Part shown: in pieces, positions 36,392-45,882 of the stretch
Numbering within the stretch: the first letter of the stretch is position 1
How the letters are laid out: the number at the start of each line of letters is the position of its first letter
Assembly: GCA_900550925.1 (NCBI GenBank)
Contig: URTU01000001.1
Coordinates: forward strand, 20,678 to 84,677
Direction of reading: 5' to 3'
From: an uncultured Alistipes sp.
Lineage (GTDB): Bacteria; Bacteroidota; Bacteroidia; Bacteroidales; Rikenellaceae
Length of the DNA stretch: 64,000 bases
Made by a program: the position numbers and the translations under genes
Notes under the pieces: model-generated
Seen by the model: the letters and a program-made list of their open reading frames with translations, nothing else
Told to the model about the DNA's origin: nothing
The model's database searches: none

Positions 36392-37567
36392 CTACATCCT
36401 CCCCCAGTATTTTTGATCGGTTGCGACGCGCTTCAACCGCGGCAGACACAACATCGGCAATATTACAAACATGGCTATGCAGGCCAGATATTTCAGCGAA
36501 TAGACCGCCGGCGCCCCGCGCATGGCCTGATCGAGGAACAGATCGGTATAGTATGTGAACGGGAATATCTTGCTGAACCAGCGCATCGGCCAGCTCATGG
36601 CCATCAGCGGGAAGGTCAGGCCCGAAAACGTAAAGGCCAGAACCGAATAGCCACCGCCGATCGAGAGGGCCAGCCGCAGATTGCACAACATCGTAATGAA
36701 CAGTACTCCCAGCGACTGATAGGCCAGGATGAACAGTAAACTGCCCGCCAGAAGCAACAGATGGCTTCCGGCCATCGGCACCCCGATCCATTTGTACATT
36801 ATGGTATCCATGAGCAGGCACATGGCCGACATCATCACCGTCGTCGGCAGGAGTTTGCCGATGAGGGCCGCCAGCACGCTCCCGCCCGAAACCCGCATCC
36901 ATTCGCCGGCCGTCTTCTCCTTCAGCTCGATGCCGATCACGAAGATCGTCGCCACCAGCGCAAAGATCATCAGCATCATCGGCATGAAACTCGGCACAAG
37001 ATAGTAGGCATAGTTGATATACGGATTGAACAGTACGTGACAGTCGAACGATACGGGCATCATCTGCGCATAGGCCATCTTCTCGCTCAGCCCCTTCTTC
37101 ATGAGCATCTGTATCTCGACTCCCGCCGAGAAGGTCGACACCACAGTCTGCAGATCCTTGTTCAGCAGGCCGTTGACCGAGATGTTCATACCGCTGATAT
37201 AGGCCACCACCTCGGTCGGCGACAGCGACAGTATCGATTTCTCGAACTCCCGCGGAATCAGCACGATCGCCTCCACCTTGCCGCGATACATCAGCTCCTC
37301 GGCCTCGTCCATCGACGCGGGCATGTAAGCCACCTCCGAGGTAGCCGTGGCATCGAACATCTGTACCAGCTGCCGCGACAGTTCGCTGTGGTCGTTGTCG
37401 ACAACCGCAACCGGAAGATTCCTCGGAGCCCCCTCGCGGAATATGACCCCGAAGAACAGAAACGCAACCAACGGTAAAAACAACGTCACGGCCAACCATA
37501 TCGGCCGCCGGCAGACGGTCTGCAGTTCACGGTTGAGCGCTGCGTATATGTTTCTGAAGAATTTCAC
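36392..37567 (-). CDS. ABC-2-type exporter permease (first of two)
   Basis: A 391-residue paralogue of the neighbouring permease with the same plan: TM1 at residues ~24-43, a large outside domain (NLPVAVVDNDHSELSRQLVQMFDA), then five or six C-terminal TM helices with FSGLTFPLMAMSWPMRWFSKI near the end. Together the pair would make the membrane channel of a tripartite exporter with the HlyD-type and TolC-type proteins encoded upstream. Confidence 0.92.
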   Translation of the reverse strand: MKFFRNIYAALNRELQTVCRRPIWLAVTLFLPLVAFLFFGVIFREGAPRNLPVAVVDNDHSELSRQLVQMFDATATSEVAYMPASMDEAEELMYRGKVEAIVLIPREFEKSILSLSPTEVVAYISGMNISVNGLLNKDLQTVVSTFSAGVEIQMLMKKGLSEKMAYAQMMPVSFDCHVLFNPYINYAYYLVPSFMPMMLMIFALVATIFVIGIELKEKTAGEWMRVSGGSVLAALIGKLLPTTVMMSAMCLLMDTIMYKWIGVPMAGSHLLLLAGSLLFILAYQSLGVLFITMLCNLRLALSIGGGYSVLAFTFSGLTFPLMAMSWPMRWFSKIFPFTYYTDLFLDQAMRGAPAVYSLKYLACIAMFVILPMLCLPRLKRVATDQKYWGRM

Positions 37568-37632
37568 TTTCGTATCCTCTCCAATCTCGAGTTACAGACG
37601 TCGGCAACAATGCACCGACGCCTCACGAATAT

Positions 37633-38628
37633 CTATTCCACGCTGTCCCAGTTTACCAGGACGCTCATTCCCGGGCGAAGGTAGTCGGGCGCCTCCGAAT
37701 CGAACCGGGCCTTGACATTGAATGTCCGCACATCGAATCCGCCTCGCGTACGCGTCGCCGACCATGTTGCGAAATCGGCCTGGGCAGCAATGTAGTCAAC
37801 CACCAGGTCGACATCGCGATCGAGGGCCGGAACATAGGCCTTCATTCTGGTACCCTTGTGAATCTTGGGCAGCAGGTCCTCGCGGATGTTGAACGACACC
37901 CAGACATCATCCATGTCGATCAGCGCAACAACCGGATATCCCGAACCGACCAATTCACCCTCCTCGGCAATTATGGTCGACACCTCGCCCGAAACAGGCG
38001 AAAAGACCTTCGCATCCGACAGATAGACCTCAACCTCGCTTACGACGCTGGCCGCCTGCTCAAGAAGTGCCGCCGCAGCAGCCTTGTCCTCCTTGCGGGT
38101 ACCGGCCACAGCCATGTCGTACTGGGCCTTGGCCGCAGCCGCCGTAGCCTTCATAGCCTCGTAGTTGGCCCGGGCCTCGTCATACTGCTGGGCCGGAACA
38201 ACTCCCTCGTCATACAGGTTTTTCACACGCTGGTAACTCTTCTCGGCCAGCGACAGTCCCGCCTCGGCCTTCTGCCACATGTTGTGGGCAGCATCGATCT
38301 GCTCGACCCGCGCACCCGCCATCGCCTTGCGGTCCTGCGCACCGGCAGCACTCCGCGCCGCCTCGGCCTGACGCAACTTGGCATCTATCTCGGGAGTCGA
38401 CAGGGCATACAGCAACTCTCCCTTCTCGACCATGTCGCCCTGACTGACATACATCTTCTCGATACGTCCGGCGATCTTCGACGAGGCATTGTAGCCCGTC
38501 GCACAAACCTCCCCCTGAATAATCATCGGTGACGCCTTGGTCAACAGCCAGCTGGCAACCGATACGATCACGATTACCGCAACGGCGGCAACGATCACGG
38601 CAATGATATTACTTCTCTTCATGCTCAT
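37633..38628 (-). CDS. HlyD-family periplasmic adaptor (membrane fusion protein)
   Basis: A 331-residue protein with an N-terminal TM anchor (residues ~8-30) instead of a lipobox. Lipoyl halves are seen at SSKIAGRIEKMYVSQGDMVEKGELL and at KVFSPVSGEVSTIIAEEGELV, separated by a long alpha-helical hairpin rich in Ala/Lys/Glu (about residues 80-190). A beta-barrel (VWVSFNIREDLLPKIHKGT) and the closing RPGMSVLVNWD follow. It bridges the ABC permease pair and the TolC-type channel. The start could also be the ATG at 38622. Confidence 0.93.
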   Translation of the reverse strand: MSMKRSNIIAVIVAAVAVIVIVSVASWLLTKASPMIIQGEVCATGYNASSKIAGRIEKMYVSQGDMVEKGELLYALSTPEIDAKLRQAEAARSAAGAQDRKAMAGARVEQIDAAHNMWQKAEAGLSLAEKSYQRVKNLYDEGVVPAQQYDEARANYEAMKATAAAAKAQYDMAVAGTRKEDKAAAAALLEQAASVVSEVEVYLSDAKVFSPVSGEVSTIIAEEGELVGSGYPVVALIDMDDVWVSFNIREDLLPKIHKGTRMKAYVPALDRDVDLVVDYIAAQADFATWSATRTRGGFDVRTFNVKARFDSEAPDYLRPGMSVLVNWDSVE

Positions 38629-38641
38629 ATTCTCTACTTTT

Positions 38642-40120
38642 TTAATCTTTCAACACTATCTGCGATGCCCCTTCGCGGCGGGCATACGACATGAATTCGT
38701 CACTCAGACCGGCCGCCTCGAGCAGCTGTGCCAGTGCAACATCGTAATTGAATGCCGCCTGCATGCGTTCGATACGGATTGCGGCCAGATTCAGCTGTGC
38801 ATCTATCACATCGGCCGACGAGGCCAGCCCCTCGCGGAATGCCGCCGTCTTGATACGCAGGTACTCGTCGGCAAAGGCCATCGACGACTCGATCGATGGT
38901 ATCCGGTCGCGATAGTTGCAAAGGTTGTTGTACAACTTGTCAACCAGAACCGTTATGTCGTTCTGAGCCTTGGTCTGCATCGAGGAGACATAGCCCACCG
39001 TGCGTTTTGCGGCGGCCCTCTTGTGCTCGCGCGACAGTCCGTCGAACAGCGTGATGTTCACCCCGACGCCTACAGCCCACCTCGGCAGGATATTGCTCAA
39101 CTGGTAGTTCGCAAAGATACCTCCGCCCATCAAGGCCACCTGCGGCATGTAATCCGCCGTATGGAGCTTCACTCCCTCTTCGGCCAGCTGGCGTTTGGTC
39201 TCCACCTGACGCAACAGCGGGTTGTGCTCCAGGGCCGCCGACTTGAAATAATCGACACTCTCGATATCCTGCAGCACGAACATCGCCGATACCGGCAGAT
39301 AATCCGCCTGGCTGTTCAACGTATTTGCCAATGCGCTGCGCAGGGTTTCGAACTGAAGTTTGGCATCCTGAAGGTCGCGTTCGGCCTCGGCCATCTTCAC
39401 CTCGGCATAGAGACGTTCGCCGCGGGCGATGATACCGTTCTTCTCGAGTGCTATGGCATCGTTCAGATGCACCCGGACGCCGTCGACAACCTGCTGGCGG
39501 ACCTCAACCGCTGCCAGCGACAATGCCAGTCCGTAATATCGTTCCACCAGCTCCGACACCAACGCATTACGGCTCTGGGCACCCTGTTCCTCGGCCGTCT
39601 GCAGATTAAGACGCGCCGCACGGTTGGCAACGTTGATCTTGCCGCCCGTGAACAGAGGCACCGTCACGCTGCCGCCCACGAATGCCACATTGCGTTCCTG
39701 AAGCGTCATGCCCCAGTTGGCACCCATCAGCTGTCCCATCATTCCCGACAACTGATCCATCACGCCGGCCGGAAGCTGGATACCCGCCTGTCCGAGACCT
39801 CCGATCACCTGATTCACGGTATTCGAAACGGGTGTCTTCAGGCCGTTCATATCGACCTCCATATCGCGGTTGAAGTAGGCATACGATCCCATGACGTTGA
39901 TCTTCGGCATGCGAAGGCCTATGGCGGCCTTGCGTTCATAATCGGCTGCCTCGCGGTTGTACTCCGCTGCCTGGAGAGCCGGATTGTTCTCTTCGGCCAT
40001 CATCAGGGCCGCCTCCAGGGTTATCCCCTCTCCGGCTGGAATTTGTGCCGACAACGGCAATGATGCAACCATCAGGAGCATGATTGCCAGGTATCTGAAG
40101 TGTGTGACTGACATTTTCAT
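38642..40120 (-). CDS. TolC-family outer-membrane efflux protein
   Basis: A 492-residue channel protein with a cleavable signal peptide (cut probably after LPLSA) and no lipobox. It is thus of a different subtype from the NodT-like gene at 1127-2470. It has the two TolC repeats: GITLEAALMMAEENNPALQAAEYN at the start and FAANYQLSN-like strands in the second half, with long coiled stretches between. It is the first gene of the tolC-hlyD-permease-permease operon. A TATCTTTG -7 element (40144-40151, minus) lies 24 bases before the ATG. Confidence 0.92.
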   Translation of the reverse strand: MKMSVTHFRYLAIMLLMVASLPLSAQIPAGEGITLEAALMMAEENNPALQAAEYNREAADYERKAAIGLRMPKINVMGSYAYFNRDMEVDMNGLKTPVSNTVNQVIGGLGQAGIQLPAGVMDQLSGMMGQLMGANWGMTLQERNVAFVGGSVTVPLFTGGKINVANRAARLNLQTAEEQGAQSRNALVSELVERYYGLALSLAAVEVRQQVVDGVRVHLNDAIALEKNGIIARGERLYAEVKMAEAERDLQDAKLQFETLRSALANTLNSQADYLPVSAMFVLQDIESVDYFKSAALEHNPLLRQVETKRQLAEEGVKLHTADYMPQVALMGGGIFANYQLSNILPRWAVGVGVNITLFDGLSREHKRAAAKRTVGYVSSMQTKAQNDITVLVDKLYNNLCNYRDRIPSIESSMAFADEYLRIKTAAFREGLASSADVIDAQLNLAAIRIERMQAAFNYDVALAQLLEAAGLSDEFMSYARREGASQIVLKD

Positions 40121-40215
40121 AACTAATCATTTATCTCATGCCGCAAAGATATATTGTTTAACCGACCGAAAATACACCATTTTGACCTAAAATTGTTCCA
40201 TTTATCTCATAGCGG

Positions 40216-40255
40216 TAAAAAACGGTTCTGCCGTGACCGGATGCACGACAGAACC
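40216..40255 (-). terminator. Terminator of the GNAT-gcvT unit
   Basis: Minus strand: 12-bp stem (40244-40255 with 40224-40235, one G-U), 8-base loop, then GTTTTTTA. It lies about 130 bases past gcvT. The 62-codon frame on the minus strand over this area is unlikely to be real. Confidence 0.75.
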
Positions 40256-40382
40256 ATAAAAATCCAGAACAAATAACAAGCCACAATCGGAGAGGTTACC
40301 CCTATCCGGATTCAGCCCGTATATTATAAGGTATTGACTGTGGCCCTCTGCGGGCCGTTTCATTGCGTTTACCGTCCCCGGA

Positions 40383-41489
40383 TCAGACAAACGGGAGTTT
40401 GACCACCTCGGCCTTGATGAACCGGTTGCGGATCACAACCGTCAAGGGTGTACCGACAGCCGCATACTTCGAAGCGACATACCCAAGACCGATACCGACA
40501 TTGAGCATCGGCGACATGGTTCCCGAAGTTACATGGCCGATAACCGCCGCTCCGTCTCCGTCGGCAAGCTCATAGCCGTGACGGGGCACTCCGCGTTCAA
40601 CCATCTTGAAAGCTACCAGCTTGCGCGATACGCCTTCGGCCTTCTGACGGGCCAACAGCTCACGGTCGATAAAGTCCTTGCCGTCGACGAATTTGGTGAT
40701 CCAGCCCAATCCCGCCTCGATGGGCGACGTGGTATCGTCGATATCGTTGCCGTAGAGGCAGAAGCCCTTCTCCAGACGCAACGTATCGCGAGCCCCAAGG
40801 CCGATATTCTTCAGTCCGAACTCCTCGCCGGCCTTCCAAAGCGCCTCCCAAAGACGGTCGGCATCCTCATTGGCCACATAGATCTCGCAACCGCCCGCGC
40901 CGGTATATCCCGTCGCCGAGAGAATCGCGCCGCCGATACCCGCAACCTCCGTCTTGCAGAATGTATAATAGGTCATATCCTCGATCGGCTCTGGACACAT
41001 CTTCTGCACCAGTTTCATCGCCAGAGGGCCCTGAACCGCCAGCTGGCAGATCTCATCCGAGGCGTTGTACAACTCCTTGCCACGGCCCGCCTCCATGCCG
41101 AAAGCCCGTCCCTGTTCGCAGATATGCGCCCAGTCCTTGTCGATATTTGCCGCATTGACCACAAGCAGATAGGTCTGTGCGTCGATACGGTAGACAAGAA
41201 TGTCATCCACGATACCGCCACGGCCGTTGGGCATGCACGAATACTGTACCTTGCCGTCATAAAGTTTCGACACGTCATTGGTAGTGATGTGCTGCAACAG
41301 GTCCAGCGCCCTGGGACCCTTGACCCAGATCTCGCCCATGTGGCTCACGTCGAAGACACCAACGCCGTTTCGGACGGTACGGTGCTCGTCGTTGATGCCC
41401 GAAAACTCGATAGGCATGTTATATCCAGCGAACTCGGCCATCTTGGCTCCGGCTGCGATATGATACTTGGTAAATGGTGTAGTTTTCAT
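40383..41489 (-). CDS. gcvT: Glycine cleavage system T protein (aminomethyltransferase)
   Basis: Transfers the aminomethyl group from lipoylated H protein to tetrahydrofolate, releasing ammonia. The 368-residue protein has family motifs throughout: the N-terminal [73 protein letters not shown], and a C-terminal barrel with [12 protein letters not shown]. The genes for H and P proteins are not in this window. It is 32 bases after the GNAT-like gene. Confidence 0.96.
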   Translation of the reverse strand: MKTTPFTKYHIAAGAKMAEFAGYNMPIEFSGINDEHRTVRNGVGVFDVSHMGEIWVKGPRALDLLQHITTNDVSKLYDGKVQYSCMPNGRGGIVDDILVYRIDAQTYLLVVNAANIDKDWAHICEQGRAFGMEAGRGKELYNASDEICQLAVQGPLAMKLVQKMCPEPIEDMTYYTFCKTEVAGIGGAILSATGYTGAGGCEIYVANEDADRLWEALWKAGEEFGLKNIGLGARDTLRLEKGFCLYGNDIDDTTSPIEAGLGWITKFVDGKDFIDRELLARQKAEGVSRKLVAFKMVERGVPRHGYELADGDGAAVIGHVTSGTMSPMLNVGIGLGYVASKYAAVGTPLTVVIRNRFIKAEVVKLPFV

Positions 41490-41521
41490 ATTAGATTGGC
41501 TTATATATTTTTCTCAACTAT

Positions 41522-42721
41522 CTATGCGCGGCGCTTGATACCCAGCGACGGGCAGCGATGGAACTCCCGGGTGCGGTCGAACAGATAGCGGAACGTAGTG
41601 TGCATCTTGTGCCGCGTCGCGCAGACGTAATTCTCGACCATGCGCATCATGACCGGATTGAAATCGCCGATCCAGGCCAGTTCAAGAGTCTTGTAGTGCA
41701 GTTTGCCCGTGGCAACCTTCTTCTCGAACTCGCGGATTATACCGGCTTCGATACCCTTTCCGTGGTATTCGGGTGTCACGCCGAAGATCAGTCCGAAAAC
41801 CCGATCGGCCTTGTGGGCCACCTTCAGCAGCCACAGGAACCGCAGCTTGTTGATCAGTCCGAAACGGCCGTTGAAGCGGCCGATGATACGGTTGATGTCG
41901 GGTATCATGATGAAGAAACCGATCGGCTCGTTGTTGAAGTAGGCGAAATAGATCAGCTCGGGATCGATGATCGGCCGCAACTGCTTCATCACCTTGCGGG
42001 CATGTTCGCGATCCATCGGCTTCACGCCCGTGAACATCGCCCATGCCTTGTTGTAGATCATACGGAAATCCTCGGCCACCTGATCGAGATTCTTCATGTC
42101 GATGTGCTGGAAACTGTACCCGGGCGTCTCCTCGAGCCGCTTCACGCGCGCATAGACCGATTCGTTGAAAATTCCGGCCTTCAGTTTTCGCACGTAGGTA
42201 TGCTGGTTGAAGTAGACCTGGAAACCGTAATGTTCGAACAGATCGCGGTAATATGGGGGATTGTACGGGTTGGCATACAGCGGCTGGAATTCGAATCCCG
42301 ACGTGAGCAGTCCCCACCACTGGTCGCGCGACCCGAAGTTGACCGGTCCGTCCATCGCCTCCATTCCGTTCTCCTTCAGCCAGTCGCGGGCCGCATCGAA
42401 CAGCATGTCGGCTATCTGCTGGTCGTTCTCCGATTCGAAGAACCCGCAACCGCCCGTCGGCTGTTCATTGTCGAGCGACGCCGTCTGGCGGTTGTAGAAT
42501 GCCGCGATACGTCCGACCGTCTCCCCGCGATCATTGTACACGAGCCACCGGCGGGCATCCCCGTCGACAAAAAGCTCGTTGCTCGCCGGGTCGAAAACCG
42601 AACGAATATCGTTGTCCAGCGGGCAGACCCATTGCCTGTTCCCCTTGTAAAGCCGTTTGGGCAGATTCAGGAACTCCTGTTCGTCACGCCGCGAGGCCAC
42701 CGTCTTGATATTATATCCCAT
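41522..42721 (-). CDS. GNAT-like acyltransferase-fold protein of unknown substrate
   Basis: A 399-residue cytosolic protein conserved in Bacteroidota. The C-terminal half looks like a GNAT/N-acyltransferase domain: YFAYFNNEPIGFFIMIPDINRII, then LIFGVTPEYHGKGIEAGII, which resembles the acetyl-CoA loop of GNATs, then LELAWIGDFNPVMMRMVE. The N-terminal half (YKGNRQWVCPLDNDIRSVFDP, GGCGFFESENDQ, GPVNFGSRDQWWGLL) is a family mark rather than a catalytic motif. The reaction is unknown. It is encoded upstream of gcvT on the same strand. A TATATTTG -7 element (42757-42764, minus) precedes it. Confidence 0.85.
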   Translation of the reverse strand: MGYNIKTVASRRDEQEFLNLPKRLYKGNRQWVCPLDNDIRSVFDPASNELFVDGDARRWLVYNDRGETVGRIAAFYNRQTASLDNEQPTGGCGFFESENDQQIADMLFDAARDWLKENGMEAMDGPVNFGSRDQWWGLLTSGFEFQPLYANPYNPPYYRDLFEHYGFQVYFNQHTYVRKLKAGIFNESVYARVKRLEETPGYSFQHIDMKNLDQVAEDFRMIYNKAWAMFTGVKPMDREHARKVMKQLRPIIDPELIYFAYFNNEPIGFFIMIPDINRIIGRFNGRFGLINKLRFLWLLKVAHKADRVFGLIFGVTPEYHGKGIEAGIIREFEKKVATGKLHYKTLELAWIGDFNPVMMRMVENYVCATRHKMHTTFRYLFDRTREFHRCPSLGIKRRA

Positions 42722-42776
42722 GTTGTTACGTATGATCTTTATTTTCGAAATGATAGCAAATATAGCAATATTTTTT

Positions 42777-42784
42777 TACTTTTG
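42777..42784 (+). promoter_or_regulatory. -7 element of the receiver/ATP-grasp fusion gene
   Basis: TACTTTTG matches TAnnTTTG and ends 30 bases before the ATG. A divergent TATATTTG for the GNAT-like gene lies 12 bases to the left (42757-42764, minus). No good -33 TTTG is seen on either strand. Confidence 0.45.
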
Positions 42785-42814
42785 TAGGCAGATGACCTTT
42801 TTCTCGACCAACTT

Positions 42815-45799
42815 ATGACCGATAACACAAATCCTTCCGAACGAAACGAAATTCAGTCAGGTCAACAGACCTTCCAGTTCATGCAGTTCCGCATCCACAA
42901 GATTCTGCTGGTGTGCTGCAGCTACGACGGATACATACTCGAAGAGGACGGACATATCGAATCGCAGATCAATCAGGAATATATCGACCTCAACATGAGC
43001 AACCCGCCATCCTTCACGCGGGTCAGCTCGACAGTCGAGGCACTCGAACTGCTCGAAAAGGAGGAGGGGTTCGATTTCATACTGACGATGTACAACGTCG
43101 GCGAACTCGATGTATTCTCGTTCGCACGCATCGTCAAGACCCGATATCCATCGGTGCCGATCGTCCTGCTGACAAGCTTCTCGAAGGACATATACCGCCG
43201 CATCGAGGAGCAGGACCGGACAGTCCTCGACTACATATTCTGCTGGCACGGAAATACCGACCTCATAATAGCCATCATCAAACTGATCGAGGACCGCATG
43301 AATGCCGACCGCGACATACTCGAAGGCGGCGTACAGTCGATTCTGCTGGTCGAGGACTCGATACGATACTATTCGACATACCTGCCGGCGATCTACAAGC
43401 TCGTGCTGCTCCAGAACAGCGAGTTCCTCAAGGATGCCTACAACGAACAGCAGCAGATCGCCCGAAAACGCGCCCGCCCCAAGATCCTGCTCGCAACAAA
43501 CTACGACGATGCCATACGCATGTACGACCGCTACAAGACCAACCTGCTCGGCGTAATTTCGGATGTCGGCTTCGTGCTGCACCCCAACGACCGCAGCCAG
43601 GACGAAAAGGCCGATGCCGGCATCGACCTCTGCCGGAAGATCAAGGCCGACAACCCGTTGATGCCCTTCCTGCTGCAGTCCTCACAGAGCGAATACCGCG
43701 AGGTGGCCGAATCGCTCGGCGTGGGCTTCATCCGCAAGAACTCGAAATCGTTACTCTCCGAACTGAGCGAATACATCAGCCAGGAGTTCGCATTCGGCGA
43801 CTTCATCTTCAACGACCCCTCGACCGGCGAGATTATCGGCCGCGCCAAGGACCTGCGCGACATGCAGAAACTCATCGCCTCGATCCCGGACGACGTCTTC
43901 GAATACCACACCTCGCTCAACCACCTCTCGAAGTGGCTCTATTCGCGGGGCCTCTTCCCGCTGGCCGCCTCGATACGCGCCCTGAGCAGCGACCACTTCC
44001 GCTCGACGGCCGAACACCGAGAAGCGCTGGTCAACCTTATCAAGGATTACCGTACGATGCTTGGACAGGGTGTGGTGGCGCGTTTCGACCCCGACACCTA
44101 CAGCAGCACCATCGGTTTTGCACGTATGGGCGAAGGTTCGCTCGGCGGCAAGGCCCGCGGACTGGCTTTCATCAACAGCATGCTGCAGAAGTACCACGAG
44201 TACAACAAATATCCCGACATACGTATCCTCATCCCCCGAACGATAGTCATCGCAACCGACTATTTCGACATGTTCATCAAGGAGAACGGACTGCAATATG
44301 TCATCAACTCGGACATGAGCGACGAGGAGATCCTCTCGGAGTTCGTTGCGGCACGCCTGCCCGAAAAGCTATACGCAGATCTGCAGGCATATATCCGTAC
44401 GGTCGACTATCCGCTGGCGGTGCGCTCCTCCTCGAAACTCGAGGATTCACACTACCAGCCTTTCGCCGGCATCTACTCGACATACATGATTCCCAATACG
44501 CCCGACAACGACCAGATGCTCCGCCTGCTGATCAAGGCTATAAAGAGCGTCTATGCATCGGTCTACTTCGCGGCGAGCCGGGCATACATAGCCACCTCGT
44601 CGAACCTGCTGAGCGAGGAGAAGATGGCCGTCATCGTGCAACAGGTGTGCGGTACGGCCGACGGCGGCTATTTCTTCCCGACAATGTCGGGCGTCGCCAG
44701 GTCGATAAACCACTATCCCATAGGCGACGAGCGTCCCGAAGACGGTATCGTCAACATCGCATTCGGTTTGGGCAAACTCGTCGTCGACGGCGGCCGTACC
44801 CTGCGCTTCTCGCCAAAGGCCCCGCAGAAGGCTCTGCAAACCTCTACTGTCGAGCTGGCACTGCGTGATACCCAGAAAGAGTTCTATGCACTCGACCTGC
44901 GGCCGTCGGCATTCCGGATCTCGATTGACGAGGCGGTCAATCTGGTTCGGATGGACATCTCGAAAGCCGCCGCGATGCGGAACATGCGCTACGCCGCCTC
45001 GACATGGGACATGGCCGACAACAGGATCAGCGACGCCCCGAATGAAAAGGGTCACAAAATAATCACATTCAACAACATTTTGAAATACAACTCCTTCCCG
45101 CTGGCACAGATCATCAACGACCTGCTGCGGATGGGCGAAAACGAGATGCGGTGCCCCGTGGAGATGGAGTTCGCCGTAAATCTGGACGTGCCCTCGGGCA
45201 GCAAACGCATCTTCAACTTCCTGCAGATACGCCCCATCATATCGGTCAACGACAACATCTCGGCCCACTGGGACGAGCACTCCTCCGACGGTGCAATCAT
45301 ATATGCGGAAAAGGCACTCGGAATAGGCCAGATGTATGACATTTCGGACATCGTCTACGTCAAGCCCGACACCTTCGACACGCTCCGGACCGAACAGATC
45401 GCAAGCGAACTGCTCGAACTCAATACCGTCATGCGGGACCGACATGCCGGTTACATTCTGGTCGGCCCCGGACGCTGGGGGTCGAGCGATCCGTTCCTCG
45501 GGATTCCGGTCAAGTGGTCGCACATCTCCGAAGCCCGCGTAATCGTCGAATGCGGAATGGAGACCTTCCTCGTCGAACCCAGTCAGGGAACCCACTTCTT
45601 CCAGAACGTCACCTCGCTCGGAATCGGATACCTCACAATAAACCCCTCCAGGGGCGACGGCATATTCGACCTCGAACGCCTCAACACAATGCCCGCACAA
45701 TATGACGGTCAGTTCCTGCGGCACGTACACTTCGAACGGCCGCTCTACGTCTGCATCGACGGTTGCAACAGCCGCGGCGTCGTAAAAACAGACAACTGA
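42815..45799 (+). CDS. Receiver-like domains fused to a PEP-synthase/PPDK N-terminal ATP-grasp domain
   Basis: A 994-residue cytosolic protein. Residues ~28-150 form a receiver-like domain lacking the phospho-acceptor Asp (FDFILTMYNVGELD). Residues ~173-320 form a second receiver that keeps its key residues: acidic pair Glu180-Asp181 (LLVEDS), Asp250 (LGVISDVGF), a Ser in LLQSSQSE and Lys308 (FIRKN). Residues ~430-820 are a PPDK/PEP-synthase nucleotide-binding domain (SLGGKARGLAFIN at ~442, LAVRSSSKLEDSHYQPFAGIYS, MAVIVQQVCG, FNFLQIRPI). The phospho-His swivel and PEP/pyruvate domains of true PEP synthase are absent. The last ~150 residues (YILVGPGRWGSSDPFLGIPVKW) are unassigned. It may phosphorylate a partner. 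gdhA is next. Confidence 0.82.
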   Translation: MTDNTNPSERNEIQSGQQTFQFMQFRIHKILLVCCSYDGYILEEDGHIESQINQEYIDLNMSNPPSFTRVSSTVEALELLEKEEGFDFILTMYNVGELDVFSFARIVKTRYPSVPIVLLTSFSKDIYRRIEEQDRTVLDYIFCWHGNTDLIIAIIKLIEDRMNADRDILEGGVQSILLVEDSIRYYSTYLPAIYKLVLLQNSEFLKDAYNEQQQIARKRARPKILLATNYDDAIRMYDRYKTNLLGVISDVGFVLHPNDRSQDEKADAGIDLCRKIKADNPLMPFLLQSSQSEYREVAESLGVGFIRKNSKSLLSELSEYISQEFAFGDFIFNDPSTGEIIGRAKDLRDMQKLIASIPDDVFEYHTSLNHLSKWLYSRGLFPLAASIRALSSDHFRSTAEHREALVNLIKDYRTMLGQGVVARFDPDTYSSTIGFARMGEGSLGGKARGLAFINSMLQKYHEYNKYPDIRILIPRTIVIATDYFDMFIKENGLQYVINSDMSDEEILSEFVAARLPEKLYADLQAYIRTVDYPLAVRSSSKLEDSHYQPFAGIYSTYMIPNTPDNDQMLRLLIKAIKSVYASVYFAASRAYIATSSNLLSEEKMAVIVQQVCGTADGGYFFPTMSGVARSINHYPIGDERPEDGIVNIAFGLGKLVVDGGRTLRFSPKAPQKALQTSTVELALRDTQKEFYALDLRPSAFRISIDEAVNLVRMDISKAAAMRNMRYAASTWDMADNRISDAPNEKGHKIITFNNILKYNSFPLAQIINDLLRMGENEMRCPVEMEFAVNLDVPSGSKRIFNFLQIRPIISVNDNISAHWDEHSSDGAIIYAEKALGIGQMYDISDIVYVKPDTFDTLRTEQIASELLELNTVMRDRHAGYILVGPGRWGSSDPFLGIPVKWSHISEARVIVECGMETFLVEPSQGTHFFQNVTSLGIGYLTINPSRGDGIFDLERLNTMPAQYDGQFLRHVHFERPLYVCIDGCNSRGVVKTDN

Positions 45800-45882
45800 A
45801 ACTTTTTTCCGCCAACTGATTACAATATATAAGAATAATTATTAGTTTTGTCAACAGATTAAAACCTACAACTTACACTACT

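Noticed and set aside
40202..40390. 62-codon minus-strand frame after gcvT
   Set aside because: It overlaps the gcvT terminator and has no family resemblance.
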